Source of the DNA: Enchytraeus crypticus
Taxonomy: Eukaryota > Annelida > Clitellata > Enchytraeida > Enchytraeidae
Assembly (NCBI GenBank): GCA_905160935.1
Contig: CAJHZI010000885.1
Span: 238,501 to 302,500 of the forward strand
Length of the DNA: 64,000 nt
Reading direction: 5' to 3'
Shown: positions 35,167-44,679 of the stretch, one piece after another
How the letters are laid out: every line of letters starts with the position of its first letter
Numbering within the stretch: the first letter of the stretch is position 1
The notes under the pieces: generated by a model
The model's database searches: none
Told to the model about the DNA's origin: nothing
Seen by the model: only the letters and a program-made list of their open reading frames with translations
Translations under genes and position numbers: made by a program

Positions 35167-35176
35167 GAGAGAGAGT
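35092..35176. repeat. GA microsatellite
   Basis: Begins just after the GST copy 1 stop codon. Confidence 0.9.
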
Positions 35177-35196
35177 GTGTGTGTGACTGTGGGAAT

Positions 35197-35209
35197 AATA
35201 AATAATAAA
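35197..35209 (+). terminator. Poly(A) signals for GST copy 1
   Basis: Two adjacent AATAAA hexamers about 110 bases past the stop, after a GA microsatellite. Confidence 0.45.
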
Positions 35210-35669
35210 TTAAGAAGAAGAAGAAGATAGATACGTTACAGAAGATAGACCATTAAATAAATCTGTCTACAGTAATTGCTTGAATAGAATATTAATAATA
35301 TTACCTGGTGTATGTTTTAATAAGACCATTTTAGAAGATGGATAATTAATCTATAAAGCCAGAATTAAATGTTCCTGTAAAAGCATAGCATTACAACTTG
35401 CGCGTTTAATAGACTTGTACATGCGTATTGACTATTGAGCCCCATGAAATTAACAATGGTTAATGAGTAATTGATATGATAAAACTTGAAACGTAAGACT
35501 CCGTTTTAGCAACAAAATAAAATGTTTATAAACTTAAGTTTAACTTCAGTTTCATCTCTCAAAAGATCATCGGCCACATGCGAGCCCTGATCCCACACAG
35601 CTTATAAACTGATCCGTGCTAAAACACTTAACCTATGTACCCCTGGATAAACAATGATCATACTATATA

Positions 35670-35671
<2 letters not shown>

Positions 35672-35708
<37 letters not shown>

Positions 35709-35930
35709 CTCTCTGTCTCTCTATCTCTCTCTCTCTCTCTGTCTCTCTATCTCTCTCTGTTTCTCTCTCTCTGTCTCTCTATCTCTCTCCGTTTCTCTCT
35801 CTCGATCTCTGACCCTCTCTGTTACTCTCTCCTTCACGCTCGATCTCTCTATTTCTCTATCTCGCGCTTTGTCACTTTCTCCCTCTATCTCTCTCTCTCT
35901 CAGTCTCTCTCTTTCTCTTTCTCTCTAGTG
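35672..35930. repeat. CT microsatellite
   Basis: Interrupted (CT)n; the tail of the adjacent minus-strand rep-E. Confidence 0.88.
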
Positions 35931-36130
35931 TTCTCTCAAGTGTCCAGTACAAGGTACATAGTTTTATTCACAGTCGGCTGCCACGATCCATAAAGAGCAC
36001 TCCATAGATCAACAAGTTAACCCATTCACAAAAGTCTATAGGTCATATCAACACTTTAATGTAGCCTATATAGCCTGGGAATAGTGGGCTCTGAAGTAGT
36101 GTCCTGTTGCCTTCCTCTGTTCTTCCTTAT
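35930..36130 (-). mobile_element. rep-E copy
   Basis: CT repeat on the left (its GA tail), then GAGCACTCCATAGATCAACA and AGTTAACCCATTCACAAAAG. Confidence 0.72.
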
Positions 36131-36717
36131 TATCCTTTTTCGAATTTCACTTTTACGGTTGGGCTTTCCATAAACATCCAAGTATAAAGTAACATTAATT
36201 TTAACTGTCAGACGACATAGCTCTGTGAGGAAGACACTCTATTTGGTTAAAATCGCGTTTTAAGAGAGAACCATGGTCTTCTATTTGTAACTGTAACCGT
36301 AATTAATTTGTAGCTGAATTAAAATATACACAAAACGCAGACAACTAAACAGAATACAAATAAAACGGCCTTCAGAAAGAGCGCAGTTGAGCTCTATCTA
36401 GCTGACTACCGGAAACACGGAAACATAGTAACATAGCAACTTAAGATAGTAGAAAATTGGAGGCAATAAACATAAATAATGACTGTACTATTGAACTGTG
36501 AAAAGCAAAACATTACGGACTAACTAAAGCAGAAAGTAAGGATCTAAGGGCCTCGAGTTTACCTCCAAACACTCCACCTCTCATGAGAGAAATGTTTAAA
36601 GGCTTCACTTAGGTCCTACTTCACGTATAAGGCCACATAACATTATACTCATCCTTTATTGAGGACTCGATGTAGTTCAGATTTTCATATCTCGGGTAAC
36701 TTGTCCTCCTTATAAGC

Positions 36718-36855
36718 TGGATTCAGTGACGATGTCGATAAGATATCCGATCGCGGATCGGTATGTGCTGGGTTCAAATTCTGGGCTTGCCAATCACTGA
36801 TATTTATGTCGAGAGATGAAACTGACGTTAACATCGGCTTTTTTACAGTTTTAAT
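36718..36855 (+). mobile_element. SINE-A copy
   Basis: GATGTCGATAAGATATCCGA, GGGTTCAAATTCTGGGCTTG and GAAACTGACGTTAACATCGG. Confidence 0.85.
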
Positions 36856-37069
36856 AAAAAGTAACCCTGAAATGGATAACTTTACAACAAGTCCATCCAA
36901 GCACAGAAAGTCGATCAATCTTCTTGAATCCTTATATTGATTTGGTAATTTTGCAGACCCTGAGAGCTGCAATAGTTCCTGCAATTTCATCTCATTCACA
37001 TACGTTAACCACTTAACTATCTCGTTGAGGCAATACTACACTGCTAGAATAATTCTATTTAAAGCTGTA

Positions 37070-37152
37070 AAAAGCTAAAGCTAACGTTAACGTCAGTTTC
37101 CTCACTCGAAAGCGATGTCAGTGGCGGTCAAGCCCAGGATTTGAACCCACGA
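37070..37152 (-). mobile_element. SINE-A partial copy
   Basis: GTTAACGTCAGTTTCCTCAC core to GGATTTGAACCC; the 5' head is missing. Confidence 0.8.
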
Positions 37153-37408
37153 TTTGATTTGACATCGATTTTTATAAAGGTTTTGGTGTCATTCGTGAGA
37201 TATTAATGTAAGAAATACAGTAATATATTTCTAGTTTCGTTACACTGTTTTTATCGCCCCTGACATTCCTCTAGGCGAGGAACCGGACGTTAAATTCTTA
37301 TTGATTGAATGTTAATACGATAAGATCCCATAGCGCTGATGTCTGAAGCTGTTGAACTAAGCGACACCTCTCGTAGACTTCAAGAAGCCCTTCTAGGACA
37401 GAGGTACA

Positions 37409-37617
37409 AGCAGGCGGTCATCTAGAAGTACCTAGAAATAAAACCAGGCTGTCATCTAGAAGTACCTAGAAGTACAACCAGGCGGTCATCTAGAAGTACC
37501 TAGAAGTACAACCAAGCGGTCATCCAGAAGTACCTAGAAGTACAACCAGGTGGTCATCTAGAAGTACCTAGAAGTACAACAAGGCGGTCATCTGGCAGTG
37601 CCTAGAAGTACAACTAG
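37409..37617. repeat. 34-bp minisatellite
   Basis: About six copies of CAGGCGGTCATCTAGAAGTA followed by CCTAGAAGTACAAC. Confidence 0.92.
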
Positions 37618-37892
37618 CCTGAACCAGTCGTAAAGTACTCTGATTAATAAACGTGTGATGTATTATGTTAGCGAGCAATTGCTAAACCATGGTAACGCTA
37701 TCTTAGAGCTCAAAGATTGTCCCGAGAATATTCGAGTAATATCATTGCGGGGGGAGGGTAGGGGGTGTTTAAATGATTGCAATTAAATTCTCAAATCAAT
37801 ACAAGCTGCACTAAATAAAATCATTCTTTAAAAGTAAACTAACTAGAACGCCGTTTTTGTATTATCTAAATACTACACCCAGAATATATCGC

Positions 37893-38036
37893 ATAGTAAA
37901 AGCTGACAAAGCTAATGTTAATGTCAGTTTCCTCACTCGAAAGCGATGTCAGTGACGGGCGAGCCCAGGATTTGAACCCGCATCAACTGATCCGCGGTCG
38001 AGTGTCTTACCGACTTCGCTACTGGCTCCAGCCAGC
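37893..38036 (-). mobile_element. SINE-A copy
   Basis: Full-length minus copy, from TTAATGTCAGTTTCCTCACT to the head GCTACTGGCTCCAGCC. Confidence 0.87.
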
Positions 38037-38821
38037 TAGTATGGTGATTAATTGTTTTATTACTTAATTAATTATAGAATTACTGGATTGATTGCTAGCT
38101 ATATAATAATAATAATAGTAATAAAGTTCTAAAGTCCGCTTCCTCATTCAAGGATGATGTCAGAGACGTCCCCTGACATCATTTATATTGAACGATGAGT
38201 GGCTTTAATTTAATTGCAAGATATGATAGATTGATTAGTTAATTGATCGAATAGTTAATTGATTGATTAGCTAATTGATTAATAAGATGAGAGAGCAACT
38301 AACGACAGAAGTAATTAGGGGAAATGCGCCCGATTGCTTCATTAAATTCTGACCTGAATGTTTTCTCGATAGCGCAATGATCTCTCACTCAATTAACACC
38401 ATAGAGCCCATTGATTAACACTTAATGCTCCTATCAATCTGATCTACATAGTGGTAGCTATGTAACCTGCACTCTCTTACCTAAGTTTTGTTTATTATAA
38501 AATAGAACCAAATATCTCACAGCTTTGACAGTACGTAAACATATATGTACGTGTATATTCGTAAATGAATCCACACAGATAAACTACGCTCTAGTTAAAT
38601 GTAGACAATAGGCCTGAGAATAGTTGTAGAGTAGTTTGCAAATTTATATTTATTTATTGTTACTATCAATAGTTTATTTATAATCATTTCAAATTTTAGG
38701 AGTATAACTGGGAGTATTTTGAAAAACACTACATGTAATTTCTGCGGGAAATGAACTGAATATATTTTCGGATTGGATACATTGCCAGTAGGCTAATAAC
38801 GTGTAATTGGAATTAAATATA

Positions 38822-39040
38822 TACATCATCATCTTCATCATCTTCCCTTAAATTCCAGTCAAACCAAGGTCGGGATACGAATAGACTTTCTATTATCCAT
38901 TCGTTTAAGTTTTGCAGCAATTACTGGAGCCTAGGCGCTCACCAACCGAATGCCCTTTCTGACGTTGGTATGGATTTTAGTGCTTTAGTAGCCTTCTACA
39001 ACACGTGCAGTCACCGGTTGGTCAAATTCTTCAAATTAAA
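38822..39040 (-). mobile_element. rep-F copy upstream of GST copy 2
   Basis: CATCATCATCTTCATCATCT (tail), GGTCGGGATACGAATAGACT, GGCGCTCACCAACCGAATGC. It ends about 50 bp before the 5' UTR acceptor of GST copy 2. Confidence 0.75.
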
Positions 39041-39100
39041 TGTATACATGTAGGTATATTTTTATTTTTATTTTTATATTTTTAGACATAACTTTTGAAC

Positions 39101-39298
39101 ATGGGCAGCTCGGCCAGCACAACATCTAGCACTGAAAGCAGGACCAGTGGGGAGCAGAAGCCCCCCACTCTCTACTACCACCCGTTTAGCGCCCCTTGTA
39201 GAGCCGTTCTCATGGCTGCGGGGGCGGCTAACATTAAACTGAGGCTGAAAAAGGTCGATATGCTGAAGGGAGAGCACAAGCAAGAAGAGTTCCTCAAG
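39101..39298 (+). CDS. GST copy 2 exon 1
   Basis: 66 codons, ending AAG|GTTTTT in phase 0. Encodes the Ser/Thr-rich leader, the SAPCR catalytic loop and KVDMLKGEHKQEEFLK, a motif very typical of delta GSTs. Confidence 0.9.
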
Positions 39299-40409
39299 GT
39301 TTTTATTTATTTATTTCTTTCTTTTAAACACGAAAATACATCAAACTAATGCGTAATAAAGCTGGTGTAAAGCTAAGGTTAACGTCAGTTTCCTCACTCG
39401 AAAGCGATATCAGTGACGGGCGAGCACAGGATTTGAACCCCGCACCTACTGCTCCGCGGTCGAGTGTCTTACCGTCTTCGCCAATGGCTTCAGCCAGTAA
39501 TCTCCACAGTCTTTCTGAGGTGATTCCAGATGGCGGACCTAGGGATATATTTCTACTTTTTCTCTCAAGCTGTGAATCAATCAATCAATCGATAACAATT
39601 TAACGTCCGGTTCCTCGCCATAAGGCCATGTCACGGAAGTCGAAGAAGTGATCCCCCAATCGATGAAATTGTTAATCGGAATGTTCATATCCATGTATAT
39701 CTCTCTCTCACTCTCTCTCTCTTAGTGCACTACTTATTGGCAGGTCCATGGCACACAATTCATCCACATATTTCTATGATCTGCCTTTCTCTTCATATCA
39801 ACAAATGAATTGGTTATTTAATTATCCAGCATTCCAATTCTCGGTCTTCCTCAAACCTTTCTTCCTTCCATTCTTCACTCAATTACCTCTTTTAGCTAAA
39901 CCTTTCCCTCTCGGTACATGACCCATCGAGTTATTCTTTCTATTTCTTATGATATCCAAGCACGGACAGTCGATCAATCTTCCTGAATCCTGAATCATTT
40001 ATTTGTCTTGCTTGCCTGTGAGCTGCAACAGTTTCACATGTGTTACATTATCACATAGATGTGTGTCACATGCGTCACATTATCACATATATGTGTGTTA
40101 CGTGTGTCACATTACCACATAGATGTGTGTAACATGTGTTATAGATCAATCCCGACCATACTGTGCCCACTCTAGTGGACGAGTCCTTCAAGCTCTGGGA
40201 GAGGTTCACTGTCTGTCTGTCTGTCTATCTGTCTGTCTGTCTGTCTGTCCCCTTCTCTCTCTCTCTCTCTCTCTCCTTCACTCTCACTCTCTCTATCTCT
40301 GACTGTCCGTCTGTCTCTCTCTCTCTCAATCTATCTATCTACATGTGTATATCTCTCTCTCTCGTTCTCTCTCGCACTCTGTCACTCTCTATCTTTCTTA
40401 TTCACTCTG

Positions 40410-40476
<67 letters not shown>

Positions 40477-41518
40477 CTTACACACACTCTCTCAATGTCT
40501 GATATGTAGCGCATATAGCTTCTCTACGAAGTCTTAGCATTAACCTTTACTTTAAATAGTAAGCACTAATAACTAGCTATCATAAATATCTAACATAAAA
40601 GCCTTGGCAATGACTTGGTAATTGTAATTAGAGAAGTGGCTTGCTACTTATGCTATTGAGATATATCAAACATTTGAATCGATTTTATCAATTAATTGAC
40701 CTATTAACTTAATTCATTTCTTCATTAAGTCAATCGCTTAATCAATTACTCCTTAACTATTGATCGATCTATTGATTGACTGATTGAATAATTCACTGAT
40801 AATTTGATTGGTTTATTTATAGATGGATTGATTGATAGATTGATTGATCGAATATGTTTTATTGATTTCTTAATTAATTGATGGAGTGATTAATCGATGG
40901 ATTGATTACCGATCATTTTATTTAGTCATTTTACTGATTGATTGATTGATTGATTACTGATATGATGACAGTCGAGCTATAATGCAGTACCTACTGAACC
41001 GCTATGGTTCAGATCAGAACACGCTGTACCCACGCGACGCTGTACGCAGGGCTACAATTGATCGACTGCTACAGTATGATCAGGGTACAGCGTACAGAAG
41101 CATCAGTGAATACATCGTGCGTATTCTGCAATACACTACAATACATTAACTGTAATACGTTACAAGTATGTGACAGTAGTGTGTTCATAAAATAGCTAAT
41201 GTTAACGTCAGTTTCCTCACTCGAAAGCGATGTCATTGACGGACGAGCCTTGGATTTGAACCCCGAAAAAACTGATCAGCGTTCGAGTATCTTACCGACG
41301 TCGCCACTGGTTCCAGCCAGTGGCGACCTTTTGAATATTTCGTAGTACAATTAAGTACAAAACACTAGGACATTGTCAGTATTAGAGGGTTATATCGAGT
41401 AGAAATGCAGTGTAATAATACGCTCATTTACTGAATATTGAAGAGCAAATATGGTAATGTAGAGCATTAATTAACGTTCCTGATATTGCCTAATGGCAAG
41501 GAACCGGACGTTAAATTC

Positions 41519-41551
<33 letters not shown>

Positions 41552-43212
41552 TACCCTATTAATTAACACTGTCTAATTCTTATCATTCGAATCCCGGCCG
41601 CGCTGATCTGAGAGTAAAATCTCGGACATTCACTGGACTGGTTATACGGAAAATGGTCTAAATTGCCTAACGGATTAAACATGTGGTTTTAAAAGTGATA
41701 GACATCAACACAGTTGATTATAATGCGTGTTTACTTTTTTTGGAAACCATGTATGTATTGCAATATGATTTCGATTAGTGTCTACTAACATAAATCGACG
41801 TGTATAGAATTGAGCCAGTTGAGGGAATTATTCGATTTACTTAATTATATACCATGGACGTGCCAGCTCTCTGTCCATCTGTGCCAACTCTCTCCAGGAA
41901 GTCCTGGAGAGAGTTGGCACAGATAGACAGTTAATAAATGTAATAAGAAATAGGAAGAAGAGATGGATAGGACACATTCTGAGGGGGGAAGGTCTATTAA
42001 AAGAGGTCATAGAAGGTAGAATGGAAGGAAAAAGAGGCAGGGGCAGGCCGAGATTAGGTATGTTAGATGATTTAAAGACCCACTCATATGTGGAAATGAA
42101 GAGGAAGGCGGAAGACAGAGAAGAGTGGAGGCGTTATGTACCATGGACCTGCCAGTAGGCAGTGCACTAAGAAAGAGAGAGAGAGAGAGATACCATGGAC
42201 CTGCCGTTTAACAGAACATTGAGCAACGCAGAAAGAACGGTGATTGCACCGTCGAATTAATGGCAGTTAACATTTTATTATTTGATTGATTAGAATGAAA
42301 TCAGCTGCAGCAAAAAGAGGAGCTTTTCATCCTAATTCGACATAAAATTTTAGCTTATATGTACTTTATTTTTCAAATTTCCAGTATCCTCAGCTCTTCC
42401 AGTCTTTGGAAGCAGATCCGGAGAAAGCCAAGGAAGTGGAGAAAGTTCTGGATTACCTGGAAAACATTCTCAAGGTCAGTGTGTTTGATAAGTCAAATAA
42501 CATAACATATCCGATCAATCACATAAACTTGTACTGGTATGTTAATTACTGTTTGAATGAAAGTTAAACACACATTTTACATGATTAAAAAAACTTGATT
42601 CTATTCTATTCTATTACATTCTGTTCTATTCTATTCTATTCTCTTCTATTCTATTCTATTCTATTCTGTTGTGTTCTATTATACTCTATTCTATTCCATT
42701 CTATTCCAATTCCATTCTATTCTATTCTATTCTATTCTATTTTTTAATTTGATAGCACATCTCCGTCTTGATCGCTGAATTTAATTTTAGGAGATGCGTA
42801 TTTCTTGATTCTATCTTGATCGATCGCATAACTGATATAATCAATCAATCAATATATCGAAATTATTCATTTAAACTTGCTATATTTACATGCATGATTA
42901 CATTGGATTAAAATTGTCAAGTTTTTGGTCTATCGCTTATCAAAGATGACTAACTCATATTTTTAAAATGCAGTAAAATAGCTAAATGGTTGCGTTGATT
43001 GGTTTTAGACGCAGAGCTACGTGGCCGGTTCTCACCTCACTCTGGCTGATCTCAGTCTAACCGCAGGGCTCAGCCTGCTAGAAATTAAAAACTGGTCATT
43101 CGACAGGTGGCCTGCAATCGCCATCTGGCGAGAAACAATAAAGAAAGAAGACTGGTACGAGAAAGCCAATGAAGGCCTGGCTAGGTTTAAAGAGAGTGGA
43201 TTGGCACTGTAA
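39101..43212 (+). CDS. Delta-class glutathione S-transferase, copy 2 (5 exons)
   Basis: Model: join(39101-39298, 40145-40203, 40972-41116, 42385-42474, 43009-43212); 696 nt, 231 residues plus TAA. Domain content matches copy 1: TLYYHPFSAPCRAVLMAAG with the delta-type catalytic Ser in SAPCR; EEFLKINPDHTVPTLVDES; LWESRAIMQYLLNRYG; YPQLFQSLEADPEKAKEVE; and YVAGSHLTLADLSL, the N-capping box. Compared with copy 1 it has a longer Ser/Thr-rich N-terminus (MGSSASTTSSTESRTS) and one extra codon in exon 3. Head-to-tail tandem duplicate, about 4 kb downstream. A TTTTTAG acceptor about 15 bases before the ATG suggests a separate 5' UTR exon. MGSSAS is again a candidate myristoylation motif. Introns 1 and 3 contain SINE-A copies. 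A 41-bp minisatellite grows out of the final codons. Confidence 0.92.
39357..39497 (-). mobile_element. SINE-A copy in GST copy 2 intron 1
   Basis: Full-length: GTTAACGTCAGTTTCCTCAC, GGATTTGAACCCCGCACC, ATGGCTTCAGCCAG. Confidence 0.87.
39685..39760 (-). mobile_element. LINE 3' tail fragment
   Basis: CT repeat followed by TTAGTGCACTACTTATTGGC and AGGTCCATGG: the LINE 3' terminus in minus orientation with its GA tail, in intron 1 of GST copy 2. Another short tail-like piece is at 30178-30215 in intron 1 of GST copy 1. Confidence 0.7.
40025..40144. repeat. 32-bp repeat ending at the GST copy 2 exon 2 acceptor
   Basis: Three and a half copies of CACATGTGTTACATTATCAC then ATAGATGTGTGT. The last partial copy, ACATGTGTTATAG, is the acceptor itself. 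Confidence 0.85.
40145..40203 (+). CDS. GST copy 2 exon 2
   Basis: 59 nt, acceptor GTTATAG, donor AG|GTTCAC (weak after position +2), phase 2; INPDHTVPTLVDESFKLWE. Same length and phase as copy 1. Confidence 0.88.
40207..40475. repeat. CTGT and CT microsatellites in GST copy 2 intron 2
   Basis: Begins four bases after the exon 2 donor; a long pure CT run at 40405-40472. Confidence 0.9.
40972..41116 (+). CDS. GST copy 2 exon 3
   Basis: 145 nt, acceptor GATGACAG, donor ATC|GTGCGT. SRAIMQYLLNRYGSDQNTLY to SISEYI. Preceded by the same ATTG tetranucleotide tract as copy 1 exon 3, so that tract predates the gene duplication. Confidence 0.88.
41193..41325 (-). mobile_element. SINE-A copy in GST copy 2 intron 3
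   Basis: GTTAACGTCAGTTTCCTCAC to CACTGGTTCCAGCCAG, directly followed by a second short SINE head (AGTGGCGACC). Confidence 0.87.
41580..41760 (+). mobile_element. SINE-B copy
   Basis: TTCGAATCCCGGCCGCGCTG, AAATCTCGGACATTCACTGG, GCCTAACGGATTAAACATGT; close to the copy at 51330. Confidence 0.75.
41855..42190 (+). mobile_element. LINE 3'-end fragment with 5' inversion
   Basis: 41896-42175 is near identical to the last 290 bases of the LINE at 44.7-45.9 kb, with an uninterrupted frame (GRPRLGMLDDLKTHSYVEMK). The first 40 bases are an inverted copy of the start of the fragment (CTCTCTCCAGG facing CCTGGAGAGAG), the usual result of twin priming. The 3' end has the CCTGCC hairpin and a GA tail. A second tail-like piece (CCATGGACCTGCC) follows. 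Confidence 0.88.
42385..42474 (+). CDS. GST copy 2 exon 4
   Basis: 90 nt, acceptor ATTTCCAG, donor AAG|GTCAGT; YPQLFQSLEADPEKAKEVEK then VLDYLENILK. Confidence 0.9.
42595..42745. repeat. TTCTA pentanucleotide repeat in GST copy 2 intron 4
   Basis: About 30 units of CTATT with variants. Confidence 0.9.
43009..43212 (+). CDS. GST copy 2 exon 5
   Basis: 204 nt with stop, acceptor GGTTTTAG. TQSYVAGSHLTLADLSLTAG to FKESGLAL. The last 18 coding bases and stop begin a tandem array that continues into the 3' flank. Confidence 0.92.
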   Translation, partial: TQSYVAGSHLTLADLSLTAGLSLLEIKNWSFDRWPAIAIWRETIKKEDWYEKANEGLARFKESGLAL

Positions 43213-43470
43213 TGGTATATTAGCAGTGGATGGAGAGTGGATTGGCACCGGGATAGCAGTGAATTGAGAGTGGATTGGCACTGGAATAGCATGGTAGCAG
43301 TGGATGGAGAGTGGATTGGCACTGGAATAACATGGTAGCAGTGGATGAGATTGGATTGGCACTGGAATAGCATGGTAGCAGTGGATGGAGAGTGAATTGG
43401 CACTGGAATAGCATGGTAGCAGTGGATGGACAGTGGATTGTCACTGGAATAGCATGGTAGCAGTGGATGA
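43192..43470 (+). repeat. 41-bp minisatellite grown from the GST copy 2 C-terminal codons
   Basis: Seven copies starting with coding GAGAGTGGATTGGCACTG (ESGLAL) and stop; later units continue GAATAGCATGGTAGCAGTGG. Confidence 0.94.
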
Positions 43471-44526
43471 TTATTGTCAACCAGTGACAACATTGCTGAC
43501 TGGTCTCGTAGTTTACTTGCTGGTACAGTACGCACGAGTTTGATACTTGATCGCGCCTCTATATGAGGAAAGTCTGTGATCAGGAAGAGATGCTTAAATA
43601 AGCTTTTGTTTAAAAGCTGATTAAAGAAAACAACAATGAGATTATTCCTTATAACTATTATGTAGCTCTATCAACTATGCATTGTAAGCCTACAGTCTTA
43701 TGTTTAATAGGCCTAGTACTCTAATGGGCCTAGTTTGGTTCTCCAAAGCAATATTTAAAATTGATATCGCAAATTTTAGAAATACCATCAATGGCTTGAT
43801 TCTATGTCTATGATAGACTATTCTAAGTTTTTAAAATAGGCTAGCTATACCTCCAATCATGGAGACATTAGTACACCCTTTTAAAATGATCCGTTTTAAG
43901 AGTAACAAAATAATGCTATTTAATATAATTTAATTTTGATGGGTAACCTGGTTATTAAAACCACACGCACCGCATCTCAACTGTGAAACCTCTATGACTC
44001 TGTCTTTGATCTTAACTTACTTCATGAATTCCTTAGTTGACTATAACAGCAAACAGAGACTTTGTTTACAAGATAACTTAAATATATGTAGGCAATATGT
44101 AATATTCAGTATGTAGGCCTAGACCTAATATTCAATATGTAATATTCCTATAGTTTATATCTGATTATACGACTGTGGAGTGTGTTTTGTATGCGTTGTG
44201 TGGGCCTTGCTGCCTGACTTCTAATTATAAATGAAAATAAAATAAAAGATAAATACGTATACAATTAAAAATTAAGGGACTGTGATATGATAGTGAATTT
44301 GCTCGGACTTTGATATTTAAATGCTATAATAGATATATCCATTTATGCTATGTTATTGCTATTAAATGCTATGTTATTGCTAATTTTATCAATTAATTAA
44401 TTATCTGTTACAATTCTGCTGGTAACTCTTCAGCCAAGTCTTACACTAGGCCTAGGCCTACTTGTATTGTAATTTGTTAGCTGTTGTCAGGTTTTAATGA
44501 AACAATTGAAAGGATTTATAAGCAGT

Positions 44527-44606
<80 letters not shown>

Positions 44607-44660
44607 ATATATATATATATATGCATATATATAGGCACAGATAATATAATATATATATAA
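44527..44660. repeat. TA microsatellite left of the LINE
   Basis: (TA)n with interruptions; resumes at 45948-46018 right of the LINE. Confidence 0.9.
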
Positions 44661-44679
44661 TAATATAAATATATAATAG

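Larger units (their letters stand above)
35210..39085. other. Intergenic between the two GST genes
   Basis: CT/GA repeats, rep-E, three SINE-A copies, a 34-bp minisatellite and rep-F; no exon recognised. Confidence 0.6.

Noticed and set aside
43032-43535. Minus-strand ORFs rich in HCYHAIPVPIH
   Set aside because: Antisense of the 41-bp minisatellite and GST copy 2 exon 5.
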